This document shows, one piece after another, positions 1 through 7,867 of a stretch of 64,000 bases of DNA (the first letter of the stretch is position 1; every line of letters begins with the position of its first letter). The stretch comes from Actinobacteria bacterium UBA2279 (lineage in GTDB: Bacteria; Actinomycetota; Coriobacteriia; Anaerosomatales; Anaerosomataceae), in the NCBI GenBank assembly GCA_002347365.1, contig DDWT01000031.1, positions 7,053 through 71,052 on the forward strand, read 5' to 3'. The notes below the pieces were generated by a model. The model had not been told where the DNA came from and ran no database searches. It worked only from the letters and a program-made list of their open reading frames with translations. Position numbers and translations under genes: made by a program.

Positions 1-368
1 CCGAGCATCACGGTCACCATTGAGACAGGAGAACCGCCGGCTTCAAGAGCGGCCGAGGCCATGATGTCGCCCATGTAGGCGTCGATCGCGCCCGATGCGA
101 ACGCTGCATCCCGCTCCTGCGCAGCCTGGAAAGTCGTGATCTCGACGTCGAGTCCCGCCTCGGCAAAAAGCCCCTCGGCCTCGGCCACCCACAGGGGCAG
201 CGCATCCTCGGTGGTCAGCGTCCCGATCTTGATGGGTACCGTCTCGGCCTCGATCGTGGGCTCGGTGTCGGTCGTCTCGGCGGGCTCATCTTTGGCACAG
301 CCGGCCAGAGCGGTCATCGCCAGAGCAAGTGAAAGGGCAAGAGCAATGAGTCGGGTGGTGCGTGACAT
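1..368 (-). CDS. ABC transporter substrate-binding lipoprotein (NMT1/SsuA-like), 3' end outside window
   Basis: The 122 visible residues start at ATG 368, with GGGAGC upstream. A short basic N-terminus and a hydrophobic stretch end in the lipobox LAGC, so this is an exported lipoprotein. An acidic linker is followed by IKIGTLTTEDALPLWVAEAE and GLFAEAGLDVEI. A small-residue stretch, FASGAIDAYMGD, comes next. That order is typical of periplasmic binding proteins for nitrate, sulfonate or thiamine-precursor type ABC importers. The ligand cannot be told from this fragment, and no partner ATPase or permease lies inside the window; they may lie beyond position 1. Confidence 0.75.
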   Translation of the reverse strand, partial: MSRTTRLIALALSLALAMTALAGCAKDEPAETTDTEPTIEAETVPIKIGTLTTEDALPLWVAEAEGLFAEAGLDVEITTFQAAQERDAAFASGAIDAYMGDIMASAALEAGGSPVSMVTVML

Positions 369-395
369 TGAAGCTCCCAACGGTCGGCGGTGCTG

Positions 396-1010
396 TTACG
401 GACAGACGGGACGACGCAGGCGGATCTCGTCGCGCACGGGAATGCCGGCGAAACCGGGAATCGCGCTGCCATGATGATCGATCATGATACCGGTCTCGAT
501 CTCGACGATCGCAAAACCGTGACGCTGATAGAAATCCAATGCGGGGATGTCGTCGTTGGTGGTCGCGACCTTTAGTGCATTGACTCCTTTGGAGCGGGCC
601 TGCTCCACGGCAGCGTCGACAAGCGCCGAGCCAACGCCCGAACCCTGATGTCCCGGGTAGACCGACAGCAGGACGACCGCAAGCTCACCGCGATCGAGTG
701 CCAGTGAGATGAGCCCGGCAAAGTCGCCTTCATCGGTCTCGGCCACGAGGTTGTCACAGGCCAGCACGTCGAATGTGCGGCCGAAGGAATCGATATCGGT
801 CTCTCCCCATGCGCGGTCGCAGATCTCCTCGATGTCGTGGCGATCGGCAGCGGTGGCGGGACGAACGCTATAGTGCAGGTGTGATGTGGGACGGTCCTCT
901 CGGCACGTGACCGTGAGGCGCGCCTCTGTGAGCGGGAGCTCCTTGCCGCATACCGCACAACGATACTGCGGGTAAGGCATCTCCAGGCTGACGTCTAGAT
1001 CGGGCGCCAC
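396..1010 (-). CDS. GNAT-family N-acetyltransferase with N-terminal zinc-ribbon-like segment
   Basis: This is a 204-residue protein. The start is GTG 1010 because GAGAGGAG sits five bases upstream; a longer reading frame to 1115 would run through the promoter. Residues near 13-35 carry YRCAVCGKELPL and a third Cys (VTCRED), which suggests a small metal-binding knuckle. The rest is a GNAT fold with the acetyl-CoA loop HQGSGVGSALV and the late motif ALDFYQRHGF. The acyl acceptor is unknown. It lies downstream of its own promoter, divergent from the HAD phosphatase gene. Confidence 0.8.
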   Translation of the reverse strand: MAPDLDVSLEMPYPQYRCAVCGKELPLTEARLTVTCREDRPTSHLHYSVRPATAADRHDIEEICDRAWGETDIDSFGRTFDVLACDNLVAETDEGDFAGLISLALDRGELAVVLLSVYPGHQGSGVGSALVDAAVEQARSKGVNALKVATTNDDIPALDFYQRHGFAIVEIETGIMIDHHGSAIPGFAGIPVRDEIRLRRPVCP

Positions 1011-1039
1011 GACCGCTCCTCTCTTCGATGGTGTGCCGC

Positions 1040-1067
1040 ATCGGGCGGACACACCCGACACATTATA
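1040..1067 (-). promoter_or_regulatory. Candidate promoter for the GNAT gene
   Basis: Read on the minus strand, positions 1067-1062 are TATAAT, a perfect -10 box about 50 bases before GTG 1010. The -35 region is weak (TTTGCA or TTGCAC at sub-optimal spacing around 1081-1087). The 94-base divergent gap also has to drive the HAD gene on the other strand, for which no clear promoter is visible. Confidence 0.4.
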
Positions 1068-1104
1068 GAATAGTCGGAGCAGTGCAAACGGCCGAGGAGT
1101 GCCA

Positions 1105-2004
1105 ATGCGTCCCACGGTTCCCTATCTCGACGAGTCGCCCCTCGCCCGCGAGACGTTCGCGCGGGCCTCGGTACTCTATACCGACCTCGACGGAACGCTC
1201 GTTGCCAAGGGCGGCAGTGTGCTCGCCGACGCTGAGGGTGCACCGTCCGTGGTGACGGCTGAAGCCATCGTCGCGCTCAACCGTGCCGGCCTCGATGTTG
1301 TCCCCGTATCCGGCCGCAACCGCCTTCAGCTGCGCGAACTCACGCAGCTTCTCGGCTGGAACGCCTACATCGCCGAGGCGGGCGCGATCATCGTGCGCGG
1401 GACGGACCTTGATGCGGAGGTGCTGCTGGACACCGGCGACTGGCCCGCCGGCATGCTTGCCGAGGGCACGACGCCGTTTGCGGCGATCACGGCTTCGGGC
1501 GCGTACGAGGCGCTCACCGCTGCATTCCCGGGTCGTATCGAGCACTTCGCGCCCTGGCAACTCGACCGGGAGGTGACGCTGCTCCTTCGCGGGTGCCTCG
1601 ATTCGGCTGAAGCCCAGGCCGTGCTCGATGACGTTGAACCTCCCATCGATATCGTGGACAACGGGCAGCTGCGAAGCTATGGGACGCTCACCTGCCGTGA
1701 CATGGCGCCGCATGCGTATCATGTCGTTCCCCGCGGTGTGTGTAAGGCGCGTGCGATCGAGCTCGACCTCGCCGCAAGGGGACTCTCACGCGAGCAGGCC
1801 GTCGCCGTCGGAGACTCGGCCACCGACATCGAGATGGCCTCGGCGGTAAGCGCGGTGGTCCTGGTGAACAACGCGTTCGACAGCCCGGGCGTGCTCTCCG
1901 AACTCGCCGATCGCAACACCGACACCATCTTCAGGACCCGCGGAAGCAGGAGCGACGGCTGGGCCGAGATGGCCCGGTTCTGGCTCACCGCGCGGGGCGT
2001 GTAG
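1105..2004 (+). CDS. HAD-superfamily hydrolase (sucrose-phosphatase / mannosyl-phosphoglycerate phosphatase-like)
   Basis: This is a 299-residue protein. The start is ATG 1105 with GAGGAG at 1094-1099; the upstream GTG at 1099 overlaps that site. HAD motif I is DLDGT (residues 27-31), motif II is VVPVSGRN, and motif III/IV is AVGDSATDIEMA with the metal-binding Asp pair near residue 237. The long cap between motifs II and III fits the C2B phosphatases acting on sugar phosphates or phosphoglycerate glycosides. The substrate is not determined, and no compatible-solute synthase lies next to it. Confidence 0.75.
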   Translation: MRPTVPYLDESPLARETFARASVLYTDLDGTLVAKGGSVLADAEGAPSVVTAEAIVALNRAGLDVVPVSGRNRLQLRELTQLLGWNAYIAEAGAIIVRGTDLDAEVLLDTGDWPAGMLAEGTTPFAAITASGAYEALTAAFPGRIEHFAPWQLDREVTLLLRGCLDSAEAQAVLDDVEPPIDIVDNGQLRSYGTLTCRDMAPHAYHVVPRGVCKARAIELDLAARGLSREQAVAVGDSATDIEMASAVSAVVLVNNAFDSPGVLSELADRNTDTIFRTRGSRSDGWAEMARFWLTARGV

Positions 2005-2006
2005 GA

Positions 2007-2035
2007 TTGCATAACCGCTGCTCCTGGCGTAGAAT
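2007..2035 (+). promoter_or_regulatory. Sigma70-type promoter of the Mg2+ leader
   Basis: TTGCAT at 2007-2012 and TAGAAT at 2030-2035 are separated by exactly 17 bases, starting two bases after the preceding stop codon. Predicted transcription starts near 2042 and runs straight into a small GCCCGC/GCGGGC hairpin (2043-2058) and the M-box aptamer. Confidence 0.6.
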
Positions 2036-2075
2036 CCGCGTTGCCCGCTCACGCGGGCTTGACAACGTATAAGGC

Positions 2076-2242
2076 TCCGTTCCGTTAGGTGCGGCTCCTG
2101 TTCGAACATAGGCCACTGCCCGGAAATGTCGAGAGACGCCAATGGGTAGAACAGCCCTCGCCGGCTTAAGGCGAAGGATAAGGTGGCTGGGCATCATTCG
2201 CCCTACGTCGGACAGTGCTCAAACCTCGACGAGGGAAGGGAC
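2076..2242 (+). ncRNA. M-box (ykoK-type) Mg2+ riboswitch aptamer
   Basis: The conserved M-box core is readable directly. It has GTTAGGTGCGGCTCC at 2084-2098, GGCCACTGCCC at 2111-2121, and AATGTCGAGAGACGCC with AATGGGT ending at 2147. The tail has AAGGTGGCTGG near 2180-2190 and CAGTGCTCAAACCTCGACGA near 2213-2232. In known M-boxes, Mg2+ binding compacts the RNA and turns off downstream expression, usually through a terminator. One is present here (2304-2335), and the next two genes encode divalent-metal transporter-like proteins. Confidence 0.93.
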
Positions 2243-2303
2243 CGGTACGGCCGTGTAAGACAGCGGCCGGACCAGCTGCGGGTGCGTCAATGCCCGCCCC
2301 GCC

Positions 2304-2335
2304 AACCCCTCGTCCCCAGCGGACCAGGGGTTTTT
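2304..2335 (+). terminator. Intrinsic terminator of the M-box leader
   Basis: The stem AACCCCT (2304-2310) pairs with AGGGGTT (2326-2332), followed by a T run at 2331-2335. It lies about 65 bases past the aptamer and 137 bases before the transporter start codon. This is the expected expression platform for a high-Mg2+ off switch. Confidence 0.8.
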
Positions 2336-2407
2336 CGTTGTCTGTCATGTTGCCGAATGAAGAGGGTCTACGTGATTCCATCAAGTCCGTAGGTCCCGGC
2401 TCCCGAA

Positions 2408-2459
2408 TCGCTCGGGGGTACGGGGCCCCACTGAGCGAACCTTCCGGATTCACCGGAAG
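2408..2459 (+). other. Two stable hairpins between the terminator and the mgtE start
   Basis: TCGCTCGGGG (2408-2417) pairs with CCCC (2426-2429) and GAGCGA (2433-2438) around a three-base bulge. Immediately after, CCTTCCGG pairs with CCGGAAGG up to 2460, one base before the GGGAGGG ribosome site. They could insulate or tune translation. They match no riboswitch class I recognise. Confidence 0.45.
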
Positions 2460-2471
2460 GGAGGGAGCAGT

Positions 2472-4283
2472 ATGTACTACTTGACCCAGATGCTGGGCAA
2501 GCCGGTGGTGGACGCCGCCGGTGAGACCGTCGGCACCATCAATGACGTCGCCATCGCTACAGGCGAGGTCTTCCCGCGCGTCACATCACTCGCGTTCCTT
2601 GGTCCGGACAAGACGCCGTTCATGCTGTCGTGGCGCAAGTTCGTGGCTGATATCGACGAGGAGCATGTCGCACTCAACGCCAACCGCGACGAACTCCGCT
2701 TCAGCTACCTGCAGTCAGACGAGATCCTTCTGCACCGGGATCTGCTCAATAAGCAGATCGTCGACACGCAGGGCATGAAAGTGGTCCGCGTCAACGACCT
2801 CAAGCTCTCCGAGTCACGCAACCAGCTACGTCTGCTGGGTGCCGAGGTGGGCGCCAGAGGCATTCTGCGCGGCCTTGCGCCATGGCTCGAGCGCGGCATC
2901 GACCGCGTCATGCGCGCCTTCGGCAAGGGCCTGCCCGAGAACCTCATCGCGTGGAACTACATGGACCTGCTCGACCGCGACCTGTCGCACGTGCAGCTGT
3001 CCGTCACACACAAGCGTCTCCACGAGCTGCACCCTGCCGACGTCGCCGACGTCTTGGAGCAGCTGTCCGCGGCGCAGCGCGCCCGGGTGTTCGAGCACCT
3101 CGACAACACACAGGCCGCTCTTGCGGTCGCCGAACTTGAAGACGAGTACCAGGCCGGCGTCATCGACGACCTGGGTAGCCAGCGCGCATCCGACATCCTC
3201 GAGATGATGGACCCGGACGACGCGGCCGACGTCATCGGCGACCTCCCCTACGACAAGGCCGAGGCCCTTCTGCGCCTGATGGGCGTGGAGGAGTCCGGAA
3301 CGATTCGGCGCCTCCTGGGCTACAGAGAGAAGACGGCAGGCGGCATCATGACGCCGGAAGTCACTACGGTGACCGAGGAGATGTCGCTGGAGCAGGTCAT
3401 CACCTACCTGCGCGAAGAAGCCGCCGACAGCGAAACCATCTACTACATCTACGTCGTCGAAGGCGACATGCACCTCACCGGCGTGATCTCACTGCGCGAT
3501 CTGGTGGTTTCCGAGCCCCACACGCTCGTCGGGGACATCGTCCACCGCGATGTCTTCAACGTGGGCGTGGACGACGACCAGGAAGACGTCGCGGAACTCA
3601 TGAGCAAGTACGACCTGCTGGCCATGCCGGTCGTGGACGAGACCGGCAAGTTGCTGGGCATCGTCACCGTCGACGATGCGCTCGACGTCTTGGAGGAGGA
3701 GTCCGCCGAGGACCTCGCCCTGGCAACCGGGTCGAGCCGCAGCTTCGAGGCTTCGGACGCCTGGAGCTGGCTCGGCCGGAAGTCGGGCTGGGTGACCGTG
3801 TGGGCGGTCCTCGGCGTGGGTGCGACGCTGCTGCTCAGCCGCTTCGAGGCAACACTGCAGGAGGTCGTGGCGGTCGCATTCTTCGTACCGCTCGTCATGC
3901 GCCTCGCCGAGGAGATATCGAGCCATTCCCTTGCGGTCCTCATCGAGGCCGGTGACCCCGAGGAACGTCCACCGTTCTTGCGTCGGCTCTTCGTCGACGT
4001 GCTGGTGGGTATCGGACTGGGCGTCGTGAGCGGATTCCTCGCCTTCGGCCTGCTCGAAGCGCTCGGTGAGACGCTGGAAGTCGCCGTGGCAGTGGCCGGT
4101 GCCGTCGGAGGGACAGTGCTCGCCACTACCGCGATCGGCACCCTCGTCCCCTATCTCGCACTCAAGAAGGACGGCTCGGGCTGGCGCGCACCTTCCGTGC
4201 TCTTCTCGGCAGGACTTGCCGTGGTGGCCCTTGCGGTCTATCTCATGCTCGCCGCCTACCTCAAGACGAACGTCCGCTTCTAA
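2472..4283 (+). CDS. mgtE: MgtE-like protein with N-terminal PRC-barrel repeats (magnesium-transporter family, divergent pore)
   Basis: This is a 603-residue protein starting at ATG 2472 after GGGAGGGAG. The order is two PRC-barrel-like repeats (about residues 1-150), an MgtE-N helical domain (about 190-290) and a CBS pair (about 295-420). About five membrane helices follow (425-603). In known MgtE the N and CBS domains sense cytosolic Mg2+ and gate the pore. Here the membrane part lacks the usual GGNxGxQ signature: the place reads VPLVMRLAEEISSHS. The pore Asp of the last helices is also not evident. It is the first gene after the Mg2+ riboswitch and lies 15 bases before the NRAMP gene. It may therefore be a regulatory partner rather than a classical channel. 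Confidence 0.85.
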   Translation: MYYLTQMLGKPVVDAAGETVGTINDVAIATGEVFPRVTSLAFLGPDKTPFMLSWRKFVADIDEEHVALNANRDELRFSYLQSDEILLHRDLLNKQIVDTQGMKVVRVNDLKLSESRNQLRLLGAEVGARGILRGLAPWLERGIDRVMRAFGKGLPENLIAWNYMDLLDRDLSHVQLSVTHKRLHELHPADVADVLEQLSAAQRARVFEHLDNTQAALAVAELEDEYQAGVIDDLGSQRASDILEMMDPDDAADVIGDLPYDKAEALLRLMGVEESGTIRRLLGYREKTAGGIMTPEVTTVTEEMSLEQVITYLREEAADSETIYYIYVVEGDMHLTGVISLRDLVVSEPHTLVGDIVHRDVFNVGVDDDQEDVAELMSKYDLLAMPVVDETGKLLGIVTVDDALDVLEEESAEDLALATGSSRSFEASDAWSWLGRKSGWVTVWAVLGVGATLLLSRFEATLQEVVAVAFFVPLVMRLAEEISSHSLAVLIEAGDPEERPPFLRRLFVDVLVGIGLGVVSGFLAFGLLEALGETLEVAVAVAGAVGGTVLATTAIGTLVPYLALKKDGSGWRAPSVLFSAGLAVVALAVYLMLAAYLKTNVRF

Positions 4284-4298
4284 CCGGAAGAGAGACCG

Positions 4299-5543
4299 GT
4301 GGCGAAGCTCAAGGCAAACAAGACACGCTTCCTGGCAGTGCTGGCCGTGATCGGGCCGGGCATCATTGCCGCATCCGCCGGGAATGACTCCGGCGGTATC
4401 TCGACGTACTCGGTCGCCGGGGCGCGGTACGGCTACAAGATGCTGTGGATGATGGTCCTGATGACACCGGCGTTCATCATCATCCAGGAGATGGCCGGCC
4501 GAATGGGCGCTGTCACGGGCAAGGGATTCGCCGCGCTCATCCGCGAGCGGTTCGGTGTTCGGCCCACCTTCTTCGCCATGCTCCTGCTGCTCGCCAGCAA
4601 CGCGGCCACGACCATAGCCGAGTTCGCCGGCGTAGCGGCGGCAATGGAGCTGTTCGGCGTCTCTCGGCTGTTCTCGGTGCCGATCGCCGCAGTCGTCGTG
4701 TGGCTGCTGGTCGTGCGTGGCAGCTACCGTAATGTCGAGAAGGTGCTGCTGGCGCTCTCCTCCGTGTTCATCGCGTATATCATCTCGGCATTCCTCGCCA
4801 AGCCGGACTGGATGGCGGTAGGGCAGGCAATGGTCGTGCCCAGCATCGTACCCGAGGCAGGCTTCGTCGCGCTTGCCATCGGTCTGACCGGTACCACAAT
4901 CGCCCCATGGATGCAGTTCCTGGTCCAGAGCAACATCGTGGACAAGGGCACGAGCATCAAGGAGTGGCGTATCGCCCGCTTCGACGTCATGGCCGGGGCG
5001 CTGGTCGCCAACGTGGTCGCGATCTTCATCATCATCACTACCGGTGCCGTGCTGCACCCTGCGGGCATCGTCATCACGGACGCCGGACAAGCCGCTGCCG
5101 CTCTGACGCCGCTTGCAGGCTCCTACGCCACCGTGCTGTTCGCGATCGGGCTTCTCGCAGCATCCGTGCTCTCGGCAGCGGTACTGCCGCTCACCGCCTC
5201 GTACGCGATATGCGAAGCGTTCGGATGGGAGTCGGGGCTGGATCGCAAATGGTCCGAAGCGCCCATCTTCAACGGGCTCTACACATTCGTCATCTTCATC
5301 GCAGCAGCGGTGATCCTGATCCCGGGTCTGGATCTGATCGCCATCATGCTCGTCTCACAGGTCGTGAACGGTATGATGCTGCCGTTCTTGCTCATCTTCA
5401 TGATGATCATCATCAATGACCGTCGGATCATGGGGCGCTACGTGAACGGCCGCTTCCACAACGTACTGTCCTGGGGAACGATCGTGGTGGCCATCTCGCT
5501 GACCGTGCTGCTGTTGGCTATGACCGTTCTCGGCATCGGCTAG
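4299..5543 (+). CDS. NRAMP/SLC11-family transporter of the Mg2+ (NRMT) type
   Basis: This is a 414-residue protein with about 11 membrane helices. The start is GTG 4299, 15 bases after the MgtE-like stop. The first-helix metal motif, DPGN in Mn/Fe NRAMPs, reads NDSGG. The helix-6 motif, usually MPHN, reads IAPWMQ, so the metal-selective Met is absent. These are the kinds of changes described for NRAMP-related magnesium transporters, whose characterised member is from Eggerthella lenta. Control by an M-box leader is independent support for Mg2+ as substrate. Uptake at the cytoplasmic membrane is inferred. Confidence 0.85.
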   Translation: MAKLKANKTRFLAVLAVIGPGIIAASAGNDSGGISTYSVAGARYGYKMLWMMVLMTPAFIIIQEMAGRMGAVTGKGFAALIRERFGVRPTFFAMLLLLASNAATTIAEFAGVAAAMELFGVSRLFSVPIAAVVVWLLVVRGSYRNVEKVLLALSSVFIAYIISAFLAKPDWMAVGQAMVVPSIVPEAGFVALAIGLTGTTIAPWMQFLVQSNIVDKGTSIKEWRIARFDVMAGALVANVVAIFIIITTGAVLHPAGIVITDAGQAAAALTPLAGSYATVLFAIGLLAASVLSAAVLPLTASYAICEAFGWESGLDRKWSEAPIFNGLYTFVIFIAAAVILIPGLDLIAIMLVSQVVNGMMLPFLLIFMMIIINDRRIMGRYVNGRFHNVLSWGTIVVAISLTVLLLAMTVLGIG

Positions 5544-5631
5544 CACGTCGGTCCGCTTGGGGTACGAACCTGTTCAACGATGGTTTAGCTTGATGCTTCA
5601 TGATTCGAGCAGCTCTGGAGAGGAGTCGCCG

Positions 5632-6222
5632 ATGAACGCCGCCGAGGCCACCGCACGCGCGAAGTCCGAACTGCGCCTGAAGGCGCGGGCTGCGCGGCGC
5701 GCGCTCTCACCCGAGGAGCGTGCGGATGCCTCAACGCGCATCGCGCGGGTGGTTCTGTCCCTACCCGAATTGCGCGACGTCAGCGCCGTGCTGGCGTACG
5801 GTGCGATGCCCGAGGAGCTGGACCCCGAGCTGGCGATCACCGGACTGTTCAAGCGAGGTGTTCGGTTGGCGCTTCCCCGAGTGATCGGCCCGCGCAAGCT
5901 TCAGCTGCATTGGTGGCAACCGGGCGAGCAGCTTCACGTGACCGGGAAGGGCATGCGTGAGCCGCTTCCCACGGCGCCGGTCGCATCGGTGACGGCAATC
6001 GACGCTGTTCTCGCACCCGGGGTCGCCTACGACCGCCTGGGATGGCGGTTGGGCTTCGGCGCAGGCTACTATGATGCGCTCTTCGGAGAGTTCGACCCCT
6101 CGGTTATGAAGATCGGGGTCGCGTTTGAAGAGCAGGTGTTCCCCGAGCTGCCACACGATGAGAACGACAGGCCTGTCGACCTGGTCATGACGCCCCGGTT
6201 CGTCTATCGGCCAAGACGCTGA
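5632..6222 (+). CDS. 5-formyltetrahydrofolate cyclo-ligase
   Basis: This is a 196-residue protein, normal size for the family. The start is ATG 5632 with GGAGAGGAG upstream; the longer frame from 5557 has no ribosome site. An N-terminal basic helix (KSELRLKARAARRALSPEER) and the hallmark LGFGAGYYDALF near residue 145 match the nucleotide-binding loop. It converts 5-formyl-THF plus ATP to 5,10-methenyl-THF, returning folate to one-carbon metabolism. It is convergent with the deacetylase gene, seven bases away. Confidence 0.9.
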   Translation: MNAAEATARAKSELRLKARAARRALSPEERADASTRIARVVLSLPELRDVSAVLAYGAMPEELDPELAITGLFKRGVRLALPRVIGPRKLQLHWWQPGEQLHVTGKGMREPLPTAPVASVTAIDAVLAPGVAYDRLGWRLGFGAGYYDALFGEFDPSVMKIGVAFEEQVFPELPHDENDRPVDLVMTPRFVYRPRR

Positions 6223-6229
6223 CCCGGAG

Positions 6230-7354
6230 CTACCAGCCGGATTTCGGCGCATCCAGCTCGTCGAGGCTTACGAAGGTGTAGCCCTTGGCTTGAAGCTGTT
6301 CGATGATGACGGGCAGTGCCTTGACCGTCTCGTCACGACTGCCTCCCCCATCATGCAGGAGCACGACGGCGCCGGGGTGGACTCCGGCGATGACCCGCTG
6401 GGTGATCTCACTTGCCGAGGCGCCCTCCCAATCCTGCGGGTCGACTGTCCACAGAACGGGCTTGAGGTTCTGGCGCTGCAGCTCCGCGTAGACGGCACCG
6501 TTCAAAAGGCCCCCGGGCGGGCGAAACCAGATCGGACGGTTGCCCACGGTCTGCTCGATCAGGCCGGTCGTCCACAGCAGCTCGGTCTCAAGTCGCGCCT
6601 GGTCGACATCCGTGAGCACCTCATGCCGGTAGGTGTGGTTCCCAACAGGATGACCTGCCTCGCCCACCCTGCGTGCTACCTCCGGCCACTTCTTGATGTT
6701 GATGCCCAGCATGAAGAACGTGGCGGTCACATCATGATCATCAAGAACCCGGAGCACCTGGTCGGTCGCGCCCGGCCAGGGCCCGTCATCGAACGTCAGT
6801 GCCACGAGCTTGGTCCCGTCCCCATTCACGCACCGGAGCACCATCGGCTGAGGCGGTTTCACACAGCGGCTCGATACGATGTCACCCGACACGCTCCCCA
6901 CTCTGCGCAGCTCCGACCCCGGCTCCCCTTCGCAGAGCACTACGAGCCGTGCGCCCTGCCCCCGCGTCTCGATGGGTGCGGGCAGCACCGCGGTCACCTC
7001 AACGATCGGCTCGATCACATCGGCTCCGTGGACGACATAGATCCGGTCGCCAGCCTCGATGCTCATCCCAAGATCGACGATCGCCCCGTTGATGTTCACG
7101 TGTCCCGGCAGTCCGTCTTTCTCGCGCACGACACGACCGTTCGCCGCGGAGAGCAGATCGCCGGCTTCGGGCGCGAGCCCGGTCCTGCGCAATGCATCGC
7201 CGAGTGTGGCTCCATGCGGGACGGCAACCCGCACTCCGTTGACGGTGACGGGAACGCGGGAGAGTGAGCCCTGCATGACAAGGCCCGTCAGCGCAATCAC
7301 CAACACCAGGATCAGTGTGATGCGGCGCGCAGGAGGATGTGGATCGTCTGTCAT
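6230..7354 (-). CDS. Membrane-anchored polysaccharide deacetylase (NodB domain)
   Basis: This is a 374-residue protein. One N-terminal membrane helix (residues 12-28) is followed by a small beta-grasp or SLBB-like segment (about 35-112). The catalytic NodB domain then carries TFDDGP (187-192), NHTYRH (H241 and H245), RPPGG, DPQDW and LLHDGG. This is the full set of motifs of metal-dependent carbohydrate esterase family 4. It likely deacetylates N-acetyl groups of peptidoglycan or another surface glycan outside the cell. It is last in a leftward run beginning near 9747, and it starts 9 bases after the YbaK-like stop with no strong ribosome site. Confidence 0.88.
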   Translation of the reverse strand: MTDDPHPPARRITLILVLVIALTGLVMQGSLSRVPVTVNGVRVAVPHGATLGDALRRTGLAPEAGDLLSAANGRVVREKDGLPGHVNINGAIVDLGMSIEAGDRIYVVHGADVIEPIVEVTAVLPAPIETRGQGARLVVLCEGEPGSELRRVGSVSGDIVSSRCVKPPQPMVLRCVNGDGTKLVALTFDDGPWPGATDQVLRVLDDHDVTATFFMLGINIKKWPEVARRVGEAGHPVGNHTYRHEVLTDVDQARLETELLWTTGLIEQTVGNRPIWFRPPGGLLNGAVYAELQRQNLKPVLWTVDPQDWEGASASEITQRVIAGVHPGAVVLLHDGGGSRDETVKALPVIIEQLQAKGYTFVSLDELDAPKSGW

Positions 7355-7363
7355 GACCCAGTA

Positions 7364-7867
7364 CTATTGCGCGATTCGCTCCACGCGTCCACCCGTAACG
7401 GCGAGCAGTTGCCCGCGGGTCATGCGCACCATCGAAGACGGCGTCCCGGCTGCGGGGTAGACGACGTCGAACCGCTCCAGCGAGTCATCGACAAGCACTG
7501 TGAGTTCGCCCGGCAGATCGAAGGGCGATACCCCCCCGATCGCGTAACCCGTCGCCGTGCGCACGGTGTCCGCATCGGCGAACGAGGCCTTCTTCCCGCC
7601 GAGAAGTCCGGCGATCGCTGCGGTGTCGCCGCGACGATCCCCGGCGACAAGCGCAAGCACCGGGCGGTCATCCACGACGAAGACGAGCGACTTCACGATC
7701 TGTCCGAGTTCGCAGCCCATGGCATCGGCCGCCATCTGGGCGGTCTTCGTCGACCGATCGAATGTGAATATCGCCTCGGAAAGACCATGTGCCTCGAGAT
7801 AGGAGCGGACCCGTTCGGCCGATCCTTGTTTCCGTGGCGATGGCGTACTCCCGGTCGTCTCGGTCAT
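7364..7867 (-). CDS. ybaK: YbaK/EbsC-family aminoacyl-tRNA deacylase
   Basis: This is a 167-residue single-domain protein. The conserved Lys lies in QIVKSLVFVVDD, and the loops GDRRGDTAAIAGLLGGKKA and GYAIGGVSPF define the family, which hydrolyses Cys-tRNA(Pro) and related mischarged tRNAs. The start is ATG 7867, preceded by AAGGGAACTC. It overlaps the upstream acetyltransferase stop by ATGA, so translation is probably coupled. Substrate specificity within the family is not resolved. Confidence 0.88.
   Translation of the reverse strand: MTETTGSTPSPRKQGSAERVRSYLEAHGLSEAIFTFDRSTKTAQMAADAMGCELGQIVKSLVFVVDDRPVLALVAGDRRGDTAAIAGLLGGKKASFADADTVRTATGYAIGGVSPFDLPGELTVLVDDSLERFDVVYPAAGTPSSMVRMTRGQLLAVTGGRVERIAQ

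Noticed and set aside
3489..5090. 533-codon minus-strand open frame
   Set aside because: It is a shadow of the MgtE/NRAMP genes; the translation is low-complexity His/Asp/Arg and has no start context.
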